Part shown: positions 9,939 through 18,461 of the stretch, in pieces
Numbering within the stretch: position 1 is the stretch's first letter
How the letters are laid out: each line of letters begins with the position of its first letter
Source: Bradyrhizobium sp. AZCC 1693
Lineage (GTDB): Bacteria > Pseudomonadota > Alphaproteobacteria > Rhizobiales > Xanthobacteraceae
Direction: 5' to 3'
Assembly (NCBI RefSeq): GCF_036924745.1
Contig: NZ_JAZHSD010000001.1
Span: forward strand, 7,067,001 to 7,131,000
Length of the DNA stretch: 64,000 nucleotides
Translations under genes and position numbers: made by a program
The notes under the pieces: generated by a model
Seen by the model: the letters and a program-made list of their open reading frames with translations, nothing else
What the model was told of the DNA's origin: nothing
Database searches by the model: none

Positions 9939-10004
9939 AGTATTTTCCTGCGGGATGACGCGTCGGTCGATACTGCGAGATCGGCGCAACGAGACGACAA
10001 TGGA

Positions 10005-10020
10005 AGCAATGACCATGCCA
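10005..10020 (-). promoter_or_regulatory. Putative sigma-54 promoter for the racemase gene
   Basis: On the minus strand the site reads TGGCATGGTCATTGCT: -24 element TGGCAT, -12 element TTGCT, and GG and GC ten bases apart. It ends 67 bases before the racemase ATG at 9938. It lies in the same 204-base intergenic region as a second, plus-strand site for the hydantoinase. Confidence 0.55.
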
Positions 10021-10070
10021 TCCAGCGATGCATGGTCCACTGTCTGCTGCGAAAGCGCAAGGGAGTGTAG

Positions 10071-10088
10071 CGGCACGATCTGTGCTTT
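10071..10088 (+). promoter_or_regulatory. Putative sigma-54 promoter for the hydantoinase gene
   Basis: CGGCACGATCTGTGCTTT has the strong -24 core GGCACG and a GC ten bases after the GG. The -12 element is TGTGC instead of TTGC, so it is the weakest of the sites listed. It lies 55 bases before the hydantoinase ATG. Divergent sigma-54 promoters here could share one activator. Confidence 0.42.
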
Positions 10089-10142
10089 TATCCGGCGAAT
10101 GCAAGGCTTAGGATTCAGAACTAAATACCTGGGGAGTTTGTC

Positions 10143-11612
10143 ATGACCGAGCCCGCCTACGACCTTCTCATTCGCGGCGGACGCGTCGCGACAATGAGCG
10201 ACGTGTTCGAGGCCGACGTTGCCATTTCCGGTGAGACGATCGTTGCCATCGGCCACGGGCTGCCCGGCGCGCGGCGGGAGATCGACGCGCGGGGCAAGCT
10301 GGTGCTGCCCGGCGGTGTCGACAGCCACGCCCATATCGAGCAGCTTTCGGCCGCGGGCATCGTGAACGCCGATACGTTCGAGAGCGCGACCGTCTCGGCA
10401 GCCTTCGGCGGCACCACCACCGTGATCCCGTTCGCGGCCCAGCACGTCGGCATGAAACTGCCCCAGGTGCTGGAGGAGTATCATGCGCTCGCGAGAAAGG
10501 GCGCTGTCATCGACTATGCCTTTCACATGATCATCGCCGATCCGACCAAAGAGACACTGGAGAAGGATCTGCCCGTGCTGATCAAGCAGGGCCATGGCTC
10601 GATCAAGATCTTCATGACCTATGATCGCCTGAAAATCGACGACGAGCCCCTGCTCGACATTCTGCTTGCGGCGCGCGACGGCGGCGCGATGCTCTGCGCC
10701 CACGCCGAGAACCACGGGATTATTTCCTGGATGGTGAAGCGGCTGCTGGCGCGCGGCTATACCGATCCAAAATATCACGCCATCAGCCACGCCCGCGTGT
10801 CGGAAGCGGAGGCCTTCAACCGGCTGATCGGCATGGCCGCGCTGATCGACCAGCCGATCATGATCTTCCACGTGTCGACGGCGGAAGGCGCCAAGGTGAT
10901 CCGCGATGCGCGCGGGCAGGGGCTGAAGGTGTTCGCGGAAACTTGCCCGCAATATCTTTTTCTCACCGCGGACGATCTCGACAAGCCCGGCGTCGAAGGC
11001 GCCAAATGGATGTGCAGCCCGCCGCCGCGCCGCGCCGCCGACCAGGAAGCGCTGTGGCAGGCGCTTGCGCTCGGCGATCTCCAGACCGTTTCGTCCGATC
11101 ACGCGCCGTACCGGTTTGATGAGACCGGCAAACTGCGCGCCGGCCCCAATCCCAATTTCAAGCAAGTGGCGAACGGTCTGCCCGGCCTCGAAGTTCGGTT
11201 GCCGCTGCTGTTCGACGCCATGGTTTCGAAAGGCCGATTGGGCCTCGAAAAGTTCGTCGAACTGACCGCGACAGCACCGGCAAAAATCTACAATCTGCAT
11301 CCGCGCAAGGGCTCGATCGCAGTTGGCGCCGATGCGGATATCGCGATCTGGGACCCAGCGCGTGAGGTCACGCTGAGCGGCGCGATGATGCATGATCTGG
11401 CGGGCTATACACCCTTCGCCGGCCGCAAGCTGCGCGGCTGGCCGGTCACCGTGCTGTCGCGCGGGCGCGTCATCGCGGCGGATGGCAAACGTTCGGTCGA
11501 AGCGGGCTCGGGCCGCTTCCTTCCGCGCACGGGAGGGGAGGCGGCGAAACCGACTGGGCGCCTGATGCCGGACATGGACCCCGAGCAGAATTTTGGCGCG
11601 AGGCTGCTGTGA
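10143..11612 (+). CDS. hydA: D-hydantoinase / dihydropyrimidinase
   Basis: A 489-residue cyclic amidohydrolase of the dihydropyrimidinase family, at the usual length. The dinuclear metal site is complete: His62 and His64 (SHAHIE), Lys155 in SIKIFMTYD as the carbamylated bridge, His187 (CAHAENHG), His243 (IFHVSTAEGA) and Asp319 (SSDHAPY). It opens 5-substituted hydantoins or dihydropyrimidines to N-carbamoyl amino acids in the cytoplasm. ATG 10143 has GGGGAG upstream. Together with the racemase and D-carbamoylase it forms the full route from DL-hydantoin to D-amino acid. It is followed 31 bases later by an epimerase-family gene that may be cotranscribed. Confidence 0.93.
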   Translation: MTEPAYDLLIRGGRVATMSDVFEADVAISGETIVAIGHGLPGARREIDARGKLVLPGGVDSHAHIEQLSAAGIVNADTFESATVSAAFGGTTTVIPFAAQHVGMKLPQVLEEYHALARKGAVIDYAFHMIIADPTKETLEKDLPVLIKQGHGSIKIFMTYDRLKIDDEPLLDILLAARDGGAMLCAHAENHGIISWMVKRLLARGYTDPKYHAISHARVSEAEAFNRLIGMAALIDQPIMIFHVSTAEGAKVIRDARGQGLKVFAETCPQYLFLTADDLDKPGVEGAKWMCSPPPRRAADQEALWQALALGDLQTVSSDHAPYRFDETGKLRAGPNPNFKQVANGLPGLEVRLPLLFDAMVSKGRLGLEKFVELTATAPAKIYNLHPRKGSIAVGADADIAIWDPAREVTLSGAMMHDLAGYTPFAGRKLRGWPVTVLSRGRVIAADGKRSVEAGSGRFLPRTGGEAAKPTGRLMPDMDPEQNFGARLL

Positions 11613-11643
11613 TCCGTCCGCTGCGACGCGTTCGGGTTGAGCG

Positions 11644-12627
11644 ATGAGAATTCTTGTCTTCGGCGGCACCGGTTTTGTCGGGCTCAATATCGCCGCGGCA
11701 CTGCTGTCGCGCGGTCATGCGGTGACATTGTTCGACCGCGCGGGCTTGCCGCCTGAGGCAAGGAAGGATTTTGCCTCTCATGGCGATCGGCTGACAGCCA
11801 TCCAGGACGATGTCACGAATAGTCAAGCCGTGGAACCGGTGATCGCGTCGGGTTATGACGCCATCATTCTGGGGGCCGCGATCACCGCGGGACCGGAGCG
11901 TGAAGCAAGCGATGCCGAAACCATTCTGCGGGTAAACCTGCTGGCTCAGACGCCGATCCTGATCGCGGCGCAGCGCTTTGGCGTTAAACGCATCATCAAT
12001 CTGTCGTCCGCGGCAGCCTACGGCGCGAGCGCATTCCGGAACGTGCTGCTCGATGAAGAAACTCCCTGCGATCCGGCCTCGCTCTACGCCATCACCAAAT
12101 TCGCGTCCGAGAAGGTCGCTGCGCGCTTGGCCGGTCTCTGGCAACAGGAGATCATCAGCGTGCGGCTAAGCGCTGTGTTCGGGCCCTGGGAGCGGAGCAA
12201 CGACGTGCGCGACACGCCAAGCCCGCAGGCGCAGATTCTAGCCGCGATGCAGGACGGGTACGAGGCCGTTCTATCGCGTCCGGGCGTCAGGGACTGGATC
12301 TATGCCGTGGATGTCGCGGAGGCCGTGACATTGCTGATTGAAGCTTCGAAGCCGAAGCATCAGGTCTACAACATTTCAAGCGGCGTTGAATGGTCTGCCC
12401 TGCAATGGGGCCAGGAACTGGCCGCGTTGCACCCCGGCTTCGTTTGTCGGCTGACTGATGCCGGTGAGGTGGCAACGGTCGACCTGCATAGTCCCGCCGA
12501 CCGGGCACCGCTGTCGATCGCGCGCATGGCAGAAGGGTTCGGCTGGCGCGCGCGGTTCGGCTGCGCTGACTCGGCCGCCGATCTGAGCCGTTGGTGGACC
12601 GAGCATCAAGGGGGAAACCTGACATGA
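11644..12627 (+). CDS. NAD-dependent epimerase/dehydratase family protein
   Basis: A 327-residue extended short-chain dehydrogenase. The Rossmann glycine motif VFGGTGFVG lies at residues 5-13, the first strand ends with an acidic DR at 31-32 (NAD preference), and the catalytic Tyr148-xxx-Lys152 is in LYAITKFASEK with Ser121/122 before it (NLSSAAAYG). Such enzymes act on nucleotide sugars or other hydroxy/keto substrates. Its TGA overlaps the start of the next SDR, and a third redox gene follows, so this is a three-gene unit of coupled oxidoreductases. No sugar-biosynthesis genes are nearby, so a sugar role is not supported. Substrate unknown. Confidence 0.82.
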   Translation: MRILVFGGTGFVGLNIAAALLSRGHAVTLFDRAGLPPEARKDFASHGDRLTAIQDDVTNSQAVEPVIASGYDAIILGAAITAGPEREASDAETILRVNLLAQTPILIAAQRFGVKRIINLSSAAAYGASAFRNVLLDEETPCDPASLYAITKFASEKVAARLAGLWQQEIISVRLSAVFGPWERSNDVRDTPSPQAQILAAMQDGYEAVLSRPGVRDWIYAVDVAEAVTLLIEASKPKHQVYNISSGVEWSALQWGQELAALHPGFVCRLTDAGEVATVDLHSPADRAPLSIARMAEGFGWRARFGCADSAADLSRWWTEHQGGNLT

Positions 12628-13385
12628 GACTGGCAGGGCGGACCGCGATCGTGACTGGCGCCGGCTCCGGCATCGGCCGGGCCAGCGCTGCGCTTTTCGC
12701 GAAGGAAGGCGCCTTTGTTGCGCTGGTCGATCGTGACCGCGCAGGTCTGCAGGAAGCACTGGCGGCGATCAAGGGCGCGAAAGGTGAAGCATCGCTGCAT
12801 GTCGGCGATGTCAGCGAGGCCGGTTTCGCGAAAGATACCGTGGGCGATGTCATGGCGCGGCGCGGCCGGCTCGATGTGTTGATGACTGCTGCCGGCTTTT
12901 CCTGCGGCGGTACGGTGCTGACCACCGATCCCGCCGATTGGGATGCGGTGTTCCGCACCAATGTCGGCGGCACATGGCTTTGGGCGCGCGCTGCGGTCCC
13001 CGAGATGCAGCGGCAGGGCAGCGGCTCGATCATCACGCTGGCATCGCAGCTTGCGATCGCCGGCGGCAAGGGCAACAGCGCCTATATCGCCGCGAAGGGG
13101 GCCATCATCAGCCTGACCCGGACGATGGCGCTCGATTTCGCCACGGATGGAATCCGCGTCAATGCGATTGCGCCGGGCGCCATCGACACACCGATGCTAC
13201 AGCGCAGTTTTGCCCGCCACGCCGACCCCGAACCGGTGCGCGAAGCGTCGCGCAACCGCCATGCCATGAAACGGTTTGGCAAAGCCGAGGAGGTGGCCGA
13301 GGCGGCGCTCTATCTTGCCAGCGATGCGTCTTCCTTTACGACCGGCACTGTGATGGTAGTCGATGGCGGTTGGCTCGCGGCATGA
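12624..13385 (+). CDS. Short-chain dehydrogenase/reductase (SDR)
   Basis: A 253-residue classical SDR. TGAGSGIG (11-18) binds the cofactor, Asp36 and Asp38 near the second strand suggest NAD, and Ser141, Tyr154 and Lys158 form the catalytic set (YIAAKGA). The C-terminus has the usual VDGGWLAA. The normally conserved NNAG motif reads MTAAG here, a mild departure. ATG 12624 has a GGGGGAAA ribosome site and overlaps the previous TGA; the last codons overlap the next gene by four bases. It oxidises an alcohol or reduces a ketone of unknown identity. Confidence 0.88.
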   Translation: MRLAGRTAIVTGAGSGIGRASAALFAKEGAFVALVDRDRAGLQEALAAIKGAKGEASLHVGDVSEAGFAKDTVGDVMARRGRLDVLMTAAGFSCGGTVLTTDPADWDAVFRTNVGGTWLWARAAVPEMQRQGSGSIITLASQLAIAGGKGNSAYIAAKGAIISLTRTMALDFATDGIRVNAIAPGAIDTPMLQRSFARHADPEPVREASRNRHAMKRFGKAEEVAEAALYLASDASSFTTGTVMVVDGGWLAA

Positions 13386-14818
13386 ACAGCGCCCTTATCG
13401 CTCTCGAAGCCCAGGTTCACGCCGATCTTGCCAAGACCGCGCATCCGGATGCCGCGTGGCTGACGCCCAGGTGCGGGCCGGACGACAGGCCAGCGCTGGA
13501 CGTGCTCGTGGTGGGCGCCGGGCAATCGGGGCTTGCGACGGCGTTCGGGCTGATGCGCTCGCAAGTGAGCAACATCCTCGTACTCGACAAATCCGAGGAG
13601 GGACAGGAAGGACCGTGGCTCACCTATGCCCGCATGCACACGCTGCGCAGTCCGAAGCATTTCACCGGGCCTGATCTTGATATTCCCAGCCTGACCTATC
13701 AGTCCTGGCACGAGGCGCGCTTTGGCGAGGAGGATTGGCGGAATCTCGACCTGATTTCGCGCGAGCTTTGGGCCGAATATCTGCTCTGGTTCAGGCGCGT
13801 CCTGGATCTGCCGGTGCGCAATGGTTGCGAGGTCATCGAGATCTCGCCTGCGGCCGGTGGATTGCTCGCGGCCAGGGTGCAGAACGCTGATGGCGTCGAC
13901 ATTGTCTTTGCGCGCAAGATCGTGCTGGCGACGGGGCAGGAAGGCATGGGCGACTGGACCATTCCGGAACCACTGCGTCGTCTGCCGTCGTCGCTTTGCG
14001 TGCATGCGGCGCAGCCGATCGACCTCGCGTCCTTGCGCGGCAAACGGGTCGCAGTGATCGGCGCCGGCGCCTCGGCCTTCGACAATGCCGCCACCGCACT
14101 GGAAGCCGGTGCGGCAGACGTGCATCTGTTTTGCCGCAGGGCGGAGATCCAGGTAATCCAGCCCTACCGTTGGCTTACCTTCCGCGGCTTCCTTCGCCAT
14201 TTTTGCGATCTGGATGATGCCTGGCGCTGGCGCTTCATGCGCGCCGTTCTGGAGATGCGGGAAGGTTTTCCGCAGGCGACCTACGATCGCTGCGCCCGCC
14301 ATGCCAATTTCCGCCTGCAGGAGGGGGCGCCGATCGAAGCCGCCAAGGAGACGGCTCGCGGTGTCGAATTGCAGACGCCGCGGGGCGCGTTTGCAGCAGA
14401 CTTCGTGGTTTGCGGCACGGGCATCGACATGAATTTTGCAGGGCGGCCCGAGTTGCGAAATTGCGCCGCCAACATCGCTGTATGGGCTGACCGCTACCAG
14501 CCGCCGCCGGACGAGCGCAGCCCGCGGCTTGGGCGTTTTCCCTATCTCGCTGGCGACTACGCGCTGATGGAGCGCGTCGCCGGCGAAACGCCGTGGATTG
14601 CGGACATTCATATCTTCGCGATTGCCTCCACCATGAGCTTCGGTGCTTCGGGCTCGTCGATCAATGCGATGACCACGGCGGTGCCGAAACTCGTGCATGG
14701 GTTGACACGCGGCCTGTTTCGCGCGGACATCGAGCGGCATTGGGCTTCGTTCAAGGCGTATGACGTGCCTCAGGCCGTCGTCGCGCGGGCAACGCCGGCC
14801 AAGATTGAGGAACGGTGA
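13382..14818 (+). CDS. FAD/NAD(P)-binding monooxygenase-like oxidoreductase
   Basis: A 478-residue flavoprotein with two dinucleotide folds: FAD site VGAGQSG at 44-50 and NAD(P) site VIGAGASAFD at about 225-234. The overall plan resembles flavin-containing or Baeyer-Villiger-like monooxygenases, which insert oxygen at N, S or carbonyl carbon. The segment after the FAD site (GPWLTYARMHTLRSPK) resembles that group. It starts at ATG 13382 overlapping the SDR stop; the longer open frame upstream is a shadow of the SDR gene. Its substrate is unknown; position suggests it acts with the epimerase and SDR. About 137 bases then separate it from the next importer. Confidence 0.83.
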   Translation: MNSALIALEAQVHADLAKTAHPDAAWLTPRCGPDDRPALDVLVVGAGQSGLATAFGLMRSQVSNILVLDKSEEGQEGPWLTYARMHTLRSPKHFTGPDLDIPSLTYQSWHEARFGEEDWRNLDLISRELWAEYLLWFRRVLDLPVRNGCEVIEISPAAGGLLAARVQNADGVDIVFARKIVLATGQEGMGDWTIPEPLRRLPSSLCVHAAQPIDLASLRGKRVAVIGAGASAFDNAATALEAGAADVHLFCRRAEIQVIQPYRWLTFRGFLRHFCDLDDAWRWRFMRAVLEMREGFPQATYDRCARHANFRLQEGAPIEAAKETARGVELQTPRGAFAADFVVCGTGIDMNFAGRPELRNCAANIAVWADRYQPPPDERSPRLGRFPYLAGDYALMERVAGETPWIADIHIFAIASTMSFGASGSSINAMTTAVPKLVHGLTRGLFRADIERHWASFKAYDVPQAVVARATPAKIEER

Positions 14819-14884
14819 ACGGTTTTCGATGGCGCTGGGAAGCCTGGCTCATACCCACTATGCTTGTGTCGCCGGTGGTTCAGG

Positions 14885-14900
14885 TTGGCATATCCCTTGC
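14885..14900 (+). promoter_or_regulatory. Putative sigma-54 promoter for the second Dpp/Opp operon
   Basis: TTGGCATATCCCTTGC keeps GG and GC ten bases apart, with TTGGCAT at -24 and TTGCT at -12 counting the next base. It is 55 bases before the ATG of the binding-protein gene and resembles the site at 1941-1956 before the first Dpp/Opp operon. Confidence 0.58.
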
Positions 14901-14955
14901 TTTAAGTTGATGTTCTCATTCAGAAAATAAACGTGGCAAACAGGGAATAAGTCCG

Positions 14956-16572
14956 ATGAGCGTTACAGTACCCAGGCGTCTGCTTATGGTGGTTGCCTCC
15001 ATCGCGTTCTCACTGGCTGCCGGATCGGTGCAGGCGCAAACGCGCTCCGAAACGTTGCGCTACGTGACCGGCGCATCGGTCAACACGCTTGATCCGAATA
15101 TTCCGGGGTCGACACGCGAAGCCTTTGCGGTGAGCCTGAGCACTTATGATCGGCTGGTTTCCTTCGGCCGCAAACAGCTCAACGGCAAATGGGTGTTTGA
15201 TCTCGGCAAGATCACGGGAGAGTTGGCGGAATCCTACGAAGTCAGCCCGGACGGGTTGAAGATGACATTTCGTCTGCGCAAGGACGCCAAGTTCCAGGAC
15301 GGTACGTCGGTCACGGCGGAAGACGTCAAATGGTCGCTTGACCGGGTCGTCACCGCGCCGGTTCTCGGCAAGGCGCAGCTCCTCACGGGATCGATGACAT
15401 CGGCCGACCAGTTCAAGGTGATCGATCCCCTGACCATCGAGGTGACGCTGCCGAAGCCGGACAAGCTTGCGTTGCCCAATCTCGCCACCGTCTATCCGAT
15501 CATTTTCAACTCCAAGGTCGCCAAGGCGCATGCGACGGCAGACGATCCCTGGGCTCTTGCATGGTTGAAGGAGAATACGGCCGGCAGCGGCGCCTACAAG
15601 ATCGAGACGTTCAAGCCGGGTGAACAGGTGATCATGGCGCGTAACGAGGCCTGGAACCGTGGCACAGCCGACAAGTCGGCGTCCTTCAAGCGCGTCATCG
15701 TGCAGTCGGTGCCGGAGCCGGCGACGCGCGCCAATCTGGTCGAGCGCGGCGATGCGGATCTTGTCATCGATCTGCAGGCGAGCGATGTCCAGTCGCTCGA
15801 GGCCAAGGCCAAGCTGAAGGTGATCTCGACGCCACAGTATAACGCCGTCACGTTCGTCTCGATGAACAACCAGATCCCGCCGTTCGACAACGTCAATGTG
15901 CGTCGCGCCATCGCCTTTGCGTTGCCTTACGACGATATGTTCAAGGCGGCGCTGTTCGGCCGCGGGTCGCCGCTGTTCGGCGCGACGTGGGCGGATGGCA
16001 AACCAACGAGCGGCGCCTATCCGATCCCGCAGCCGGTGAAGCTCGACCTCGAGAAGGCCAAGGAGTATCTGAAGGCGGCAGGCATGCCTGACGGCTTCTC
16101 GACCACGTTCAGCTTCAATGTCGGCCAGGCTTCGACCGCCGAACCGATGGCGGCCCTGGTGAAGGAATCGCTGGCCAAGATCGGAATCAAGGTTGATATC
16201 CAGAAGCTGCCGGACGCCCAGATGTCGACGCAGATCAACGAGAAGAAGCTTCCGTTCTTCACCGAGGGCATCGTCGCCTGGCTGCCGTCGACCGACTACT
16301 TCTACCGCAACTTCTACACCGGCAATCAGCGCTGGAACTACTCATCGATCAACAGTCCGGAATTGGTGGAGATCGCGCAGAAAGCCCGTTTCGAACCCGA
16401 TGCGGCCAAGTATGAGCAAGACGGCGTCAAGCTCAACGCCATCCATTTCAGCGAGATACCGCAGATACCGCTCTGGCAGCCCAGCCAGGACGCCGTGATG
16501 GCGTCCTCGGTCGATGGCTATACATACCAGTTCCACCGCCAGGTCGATTATCGCGATCTCAATCGCAAGTAA
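14956..16572 (+). CDS. ABC importer periplasmic binding protein, family 5
   Basis: A 538-residue family 5 solute-binding protein with a Sec signal peptide (Arg-Arg, hydrophobic core, then AGSVQAQT with cleavage expected after VQA). Family markers include LRYVTGASVNTLDPN near the mature start and FRLRKDAKFQDGTSVTAEDV. ATG 14956 follows GGGAATAA at a workable spacing. It delivers a peptide-like or other polar solute to the permeases encoded directly downstream. It differs from the protein at 2075 in its signal peptide type (Sec rather than Tat) and in much of its sequence, so the two importers are not a recent duplication. Confidence 0.9.
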   Translation: MSVTVPRRLLMVVASIAFSLAAGSVQAQTRSETLRYVTGASVNTLDPNIPGSTREAFAVSLSTYDRLVSFGRKQLNGKWVFDLGKITGELAESYEVSPDGLKMTFRLRKDAKFQDGTSVTAEDVKWSLDRVVTAPVLGKAQLLTGSMTSADQFKVIDPLTIEVTLPKPDKLALPNLATVYPIIFNSKVAKAHATADDPWALAWLKENTAGSGAYKIETFKPGEQVIMARNEAWNRGTADKSASFKRVIVQSVPEPATRANLVERGDADLVIDLQASDVQSLEAKAKLKVISTPQYNAVTFVSMNNQIPPFDNVNVRRAIAFALPYDDMFKAALFGRGSPLFGATWADGKPTSGAYPIPQPVKLDLEKAKEYLKAAGMPDGFSTTFSFNVGQASTAEPMAALVKESLAKIGIKVDIQKLPDAQMSTQINEKKLPFFTEGIVAWLPSTDYFYRNFYTGNQRWNYSSINSPELVEIAQKARFEPDAAKYEQDGVKLNAIHFSEIPQIPLWQPSQDAVMASSVDGYTYQFHRQVDYRDLNRK

Positions 16573-16584
16573 CAGGTCAGTCAG

Positions 16585-17616
16585 ATGGCGGCCTTTGGAG
16601 CAACGGTGATACGGGCGGGCAGGCGCTTCCTGTCCTCGCTGCCGGCGCTCTTTGGCGTGCTCGTCTTCACCTTCCTGCTGATGCGGGTGCTGCCGGGCGA
16701 TCCGGCGGTGTTCTTCGCTTCCGGGCCGAATGCTGGCAAGGAGGAGATCGAGGTCATCCGAAAGCAGATGGGGCTCAACAAGCCGGTGCCGGAACAACTG
16801 ATGCTGTATCTCTATGATGTCGGCAGCGGCAATCTCGGCAGATCGATGATGACCGGGCAGTTGGTCACGAAAGATCTCCGTGAGCGGCTGCCGGCCTCGC
16901 TTGAACTCACCTTCACGGCGCTGCTGATCGCGTTGCTGTCGGCCGTGCCGCTCGGTGTGCTGGCGGCCCTGAGACCGGGCTCCATCATCGACCACGGCGT
17001 GCGGTTTTTTTGCGCGCTCGGCGTCTGCGTACCGACGTTCGTTTCGGGCCTGTTGCTGATCTATGTCTTCTATTACCTGCTCGGGCTTGCGCCCGATCCG
17101 ACTGGCCGGGTCGATATCTTTGCGTCACTGCCGCCAAGGCGGACCGGCTTCCTGTTGATCGACTTCGTGCTCGCAGGCGATTTCGATGGATGGTGGGCCG
17201 CCTTCCGGCAACTGATCTTGCCGGCGCTGAGCATGGCGCTGTTTGTGGTGGCGCCGCTGGCGCGCATCACGCGGGCCTCGATGCTGGTCTCGCTTGGCAG
17301 CGATTTCGTGCGCACCGCGCGTTCCGTGGGCCTTCCCTGGTGGCGGGTCGTCGTCACTTATGCGCTAAGGAATGCCATTCTGCCGGTCATTACCATCGCA
17401 GGCATCGTGTTCTCGACCATGCTCGGCGCCAATGTCCTGGTGGAGAAGGTATTCTCCTGGCCGGGCGTCGCCTCCTACGCGCTCGATGCGTTGCTCTCCT
17501 CCGACTATGCGCCGGTACAGGGTTTTGTGCTGCTGATGGCTACCGTGTTTGTGATCGTCAATCTACTAGTGGATATCCTTTATGGCATCGCCGATCCACG
17601 GGTGACAATCGGATGA
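16585..17616 (+). CDS. ABC importer inner-membrane permease, DppB-like
   Basis: A 343-residue permease with a first transmembrane helix after RRFLSSLPALFG, the LPGDPAVFFA periplasmic motif, the GRSMMTGQLV segment and the coupling loop FVRTARSVGLPWWRVV. It is about 30 residues longer than the first DppB-like protein because of an extended periplasmic loop (around DPTGRVDIFASLPPRRTG). It starts 12 bases after the binding-protein stop and overlaps the next permease by four bases. Confidence 0.92.
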   Translation: MAAFGATVIRAGRRFLSSLPALFGVLVFTFLLMRVLPGDPAVFFASGPNAGKEEIEVIRKQMGLNKPVPEQLMLYLYDVGSGNLGRSMMTGQLVTKDLRERLPASLELTFTALLIALLSAVPLGVLAALRPGSIIDHGVRFFCALGVCVPTFVSGLLLIYVFYYLLGLAPDPTGRVDIFASLPPRRTGFLLIDFVLAGDFDGWWAAFRQLILPALSMALFVVAPLARITRASMLVSLGSDFVRTARSVGLPWWRVVVTYALRNAILPVITIAGIVFSTMLGANVLVEKVFSWPGVASYALDALLSSDYAPVQGFVLLMATVFVIVNLLVDILYGIADPRVTIG

Positions 17617-18461
17617 CCTCAGCGACGCTTCGCCATGCCGGCTGGATTCTGCGCGGCAACCCGCTCACCGCCGTTGCCGCTGCCGGCGTCTTCCTGCTTG
17701 CGCTGATCGCGATTTTCGGGCCGTGGATCGTGCCGTATGATCCGATCGTCTCGAACGTGTCGCAAGCCCTGATGCCGCCGAGCGCGGCACACATTGCCGG
17801 TACCGATCAGCTCGGCCGCGACGTGTTCAGCCGCCTGATCGTCGCGACACGGCTCGATCTCGCCATCGCCGTCTCGGCGGTCGGAATCTCCTTTGCCATC
17901 GGCGCCGTCATCGGCGCGATCTGCGGCTATACCGGTGGCCGGCTCGATCGCGGCGTCGGCCGCTTCGTCGACGTCGTGATGGCCTTTCCGCTGTTCGTGC
18001 TGGCAATGGCGATGGTCGCAGCGCTCGGCAATCGGGTGGAGAACATCGTCATCGCGACCGCCATCATCAATCTGCCGTTCTACATCCGCTTTGCGCGTGC
18101 GGAGGTGAATGTCCGTCGCAATGTCGGCTGGGTCGAAGCGGCGCGCGCCTGCGGCGATAGCCACCTCTCGGTCGTGCTGCGCTTCCTGCTGCCCAACGTG
18201 CTGCCGGCCATGGCGGTGCAAATATCGCTCAATCTCGGCTGGGCAATCCTCAATGCGGCCGGACTTTCCTTTATCGGCCTCGGCGTCAAACCGCCGACCC
18301 CGGAATGGGGCATCATGGTTGCGGAGGGCGCGCGCTTCATTTCCACCGGAAAATGGTGGCTGGTTGCCTTTCCAGGCCTGGCGTTAATGCTGACCGTGCT
18401 GTGCTTCAACCTGCTCGGCGACGGGGTGCGCGATATTCTCGACCCCCGCATGCGAACATGA
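17613..18461 (+). CDS. ABC importer inner-membrane permease, DppC-like
   Basis: A 282-residue permease. The GTDQLGRDVFSRLI motif after the first helix, IGAICGYTGG, and the coupling loop VEAARACGDSHLSVVLRFLLP identify the DppC/OppC family. ATG 17613 overlaps the upstream TGA (ATGA), and its own TGA overlaps the ATPase start. It forms the channel with the DppB-like subunit. Confidence 0.92.
   Translation: MTSATLRHAGWILRGNPLTAVAAAGVFLLALIAIFGPWIVPYDPIVSNVSQALMPPSAAHIAGTDQLGRDVFSRLIVATRLDLAIAVSAVGISFAIGAVIGAICGYTGGRLDRGVGRFVDVVMAFPLFVLAMAMVAALGNRVENIVIATAIINLPFYIRFARAEVNVRRNVGWVEAARACGDSHLSVVLRFLLPNVLPAMAVQISLNLGWAILNAAGLSFIGLGVKPPTPEWGIMVAEGARFISTGKWWLVAFPGLALMLTVLCFNLLGDGVRDILDPRMRT

Noticed and set aside
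9939..11687. Very long minus-strand open frame continuing upstream from the racemase gene
   Set aside because: It is antisense to the hydantoinase gene, has no family motifs and no start or ribosome site, and is explained by GC-rich codon bias.
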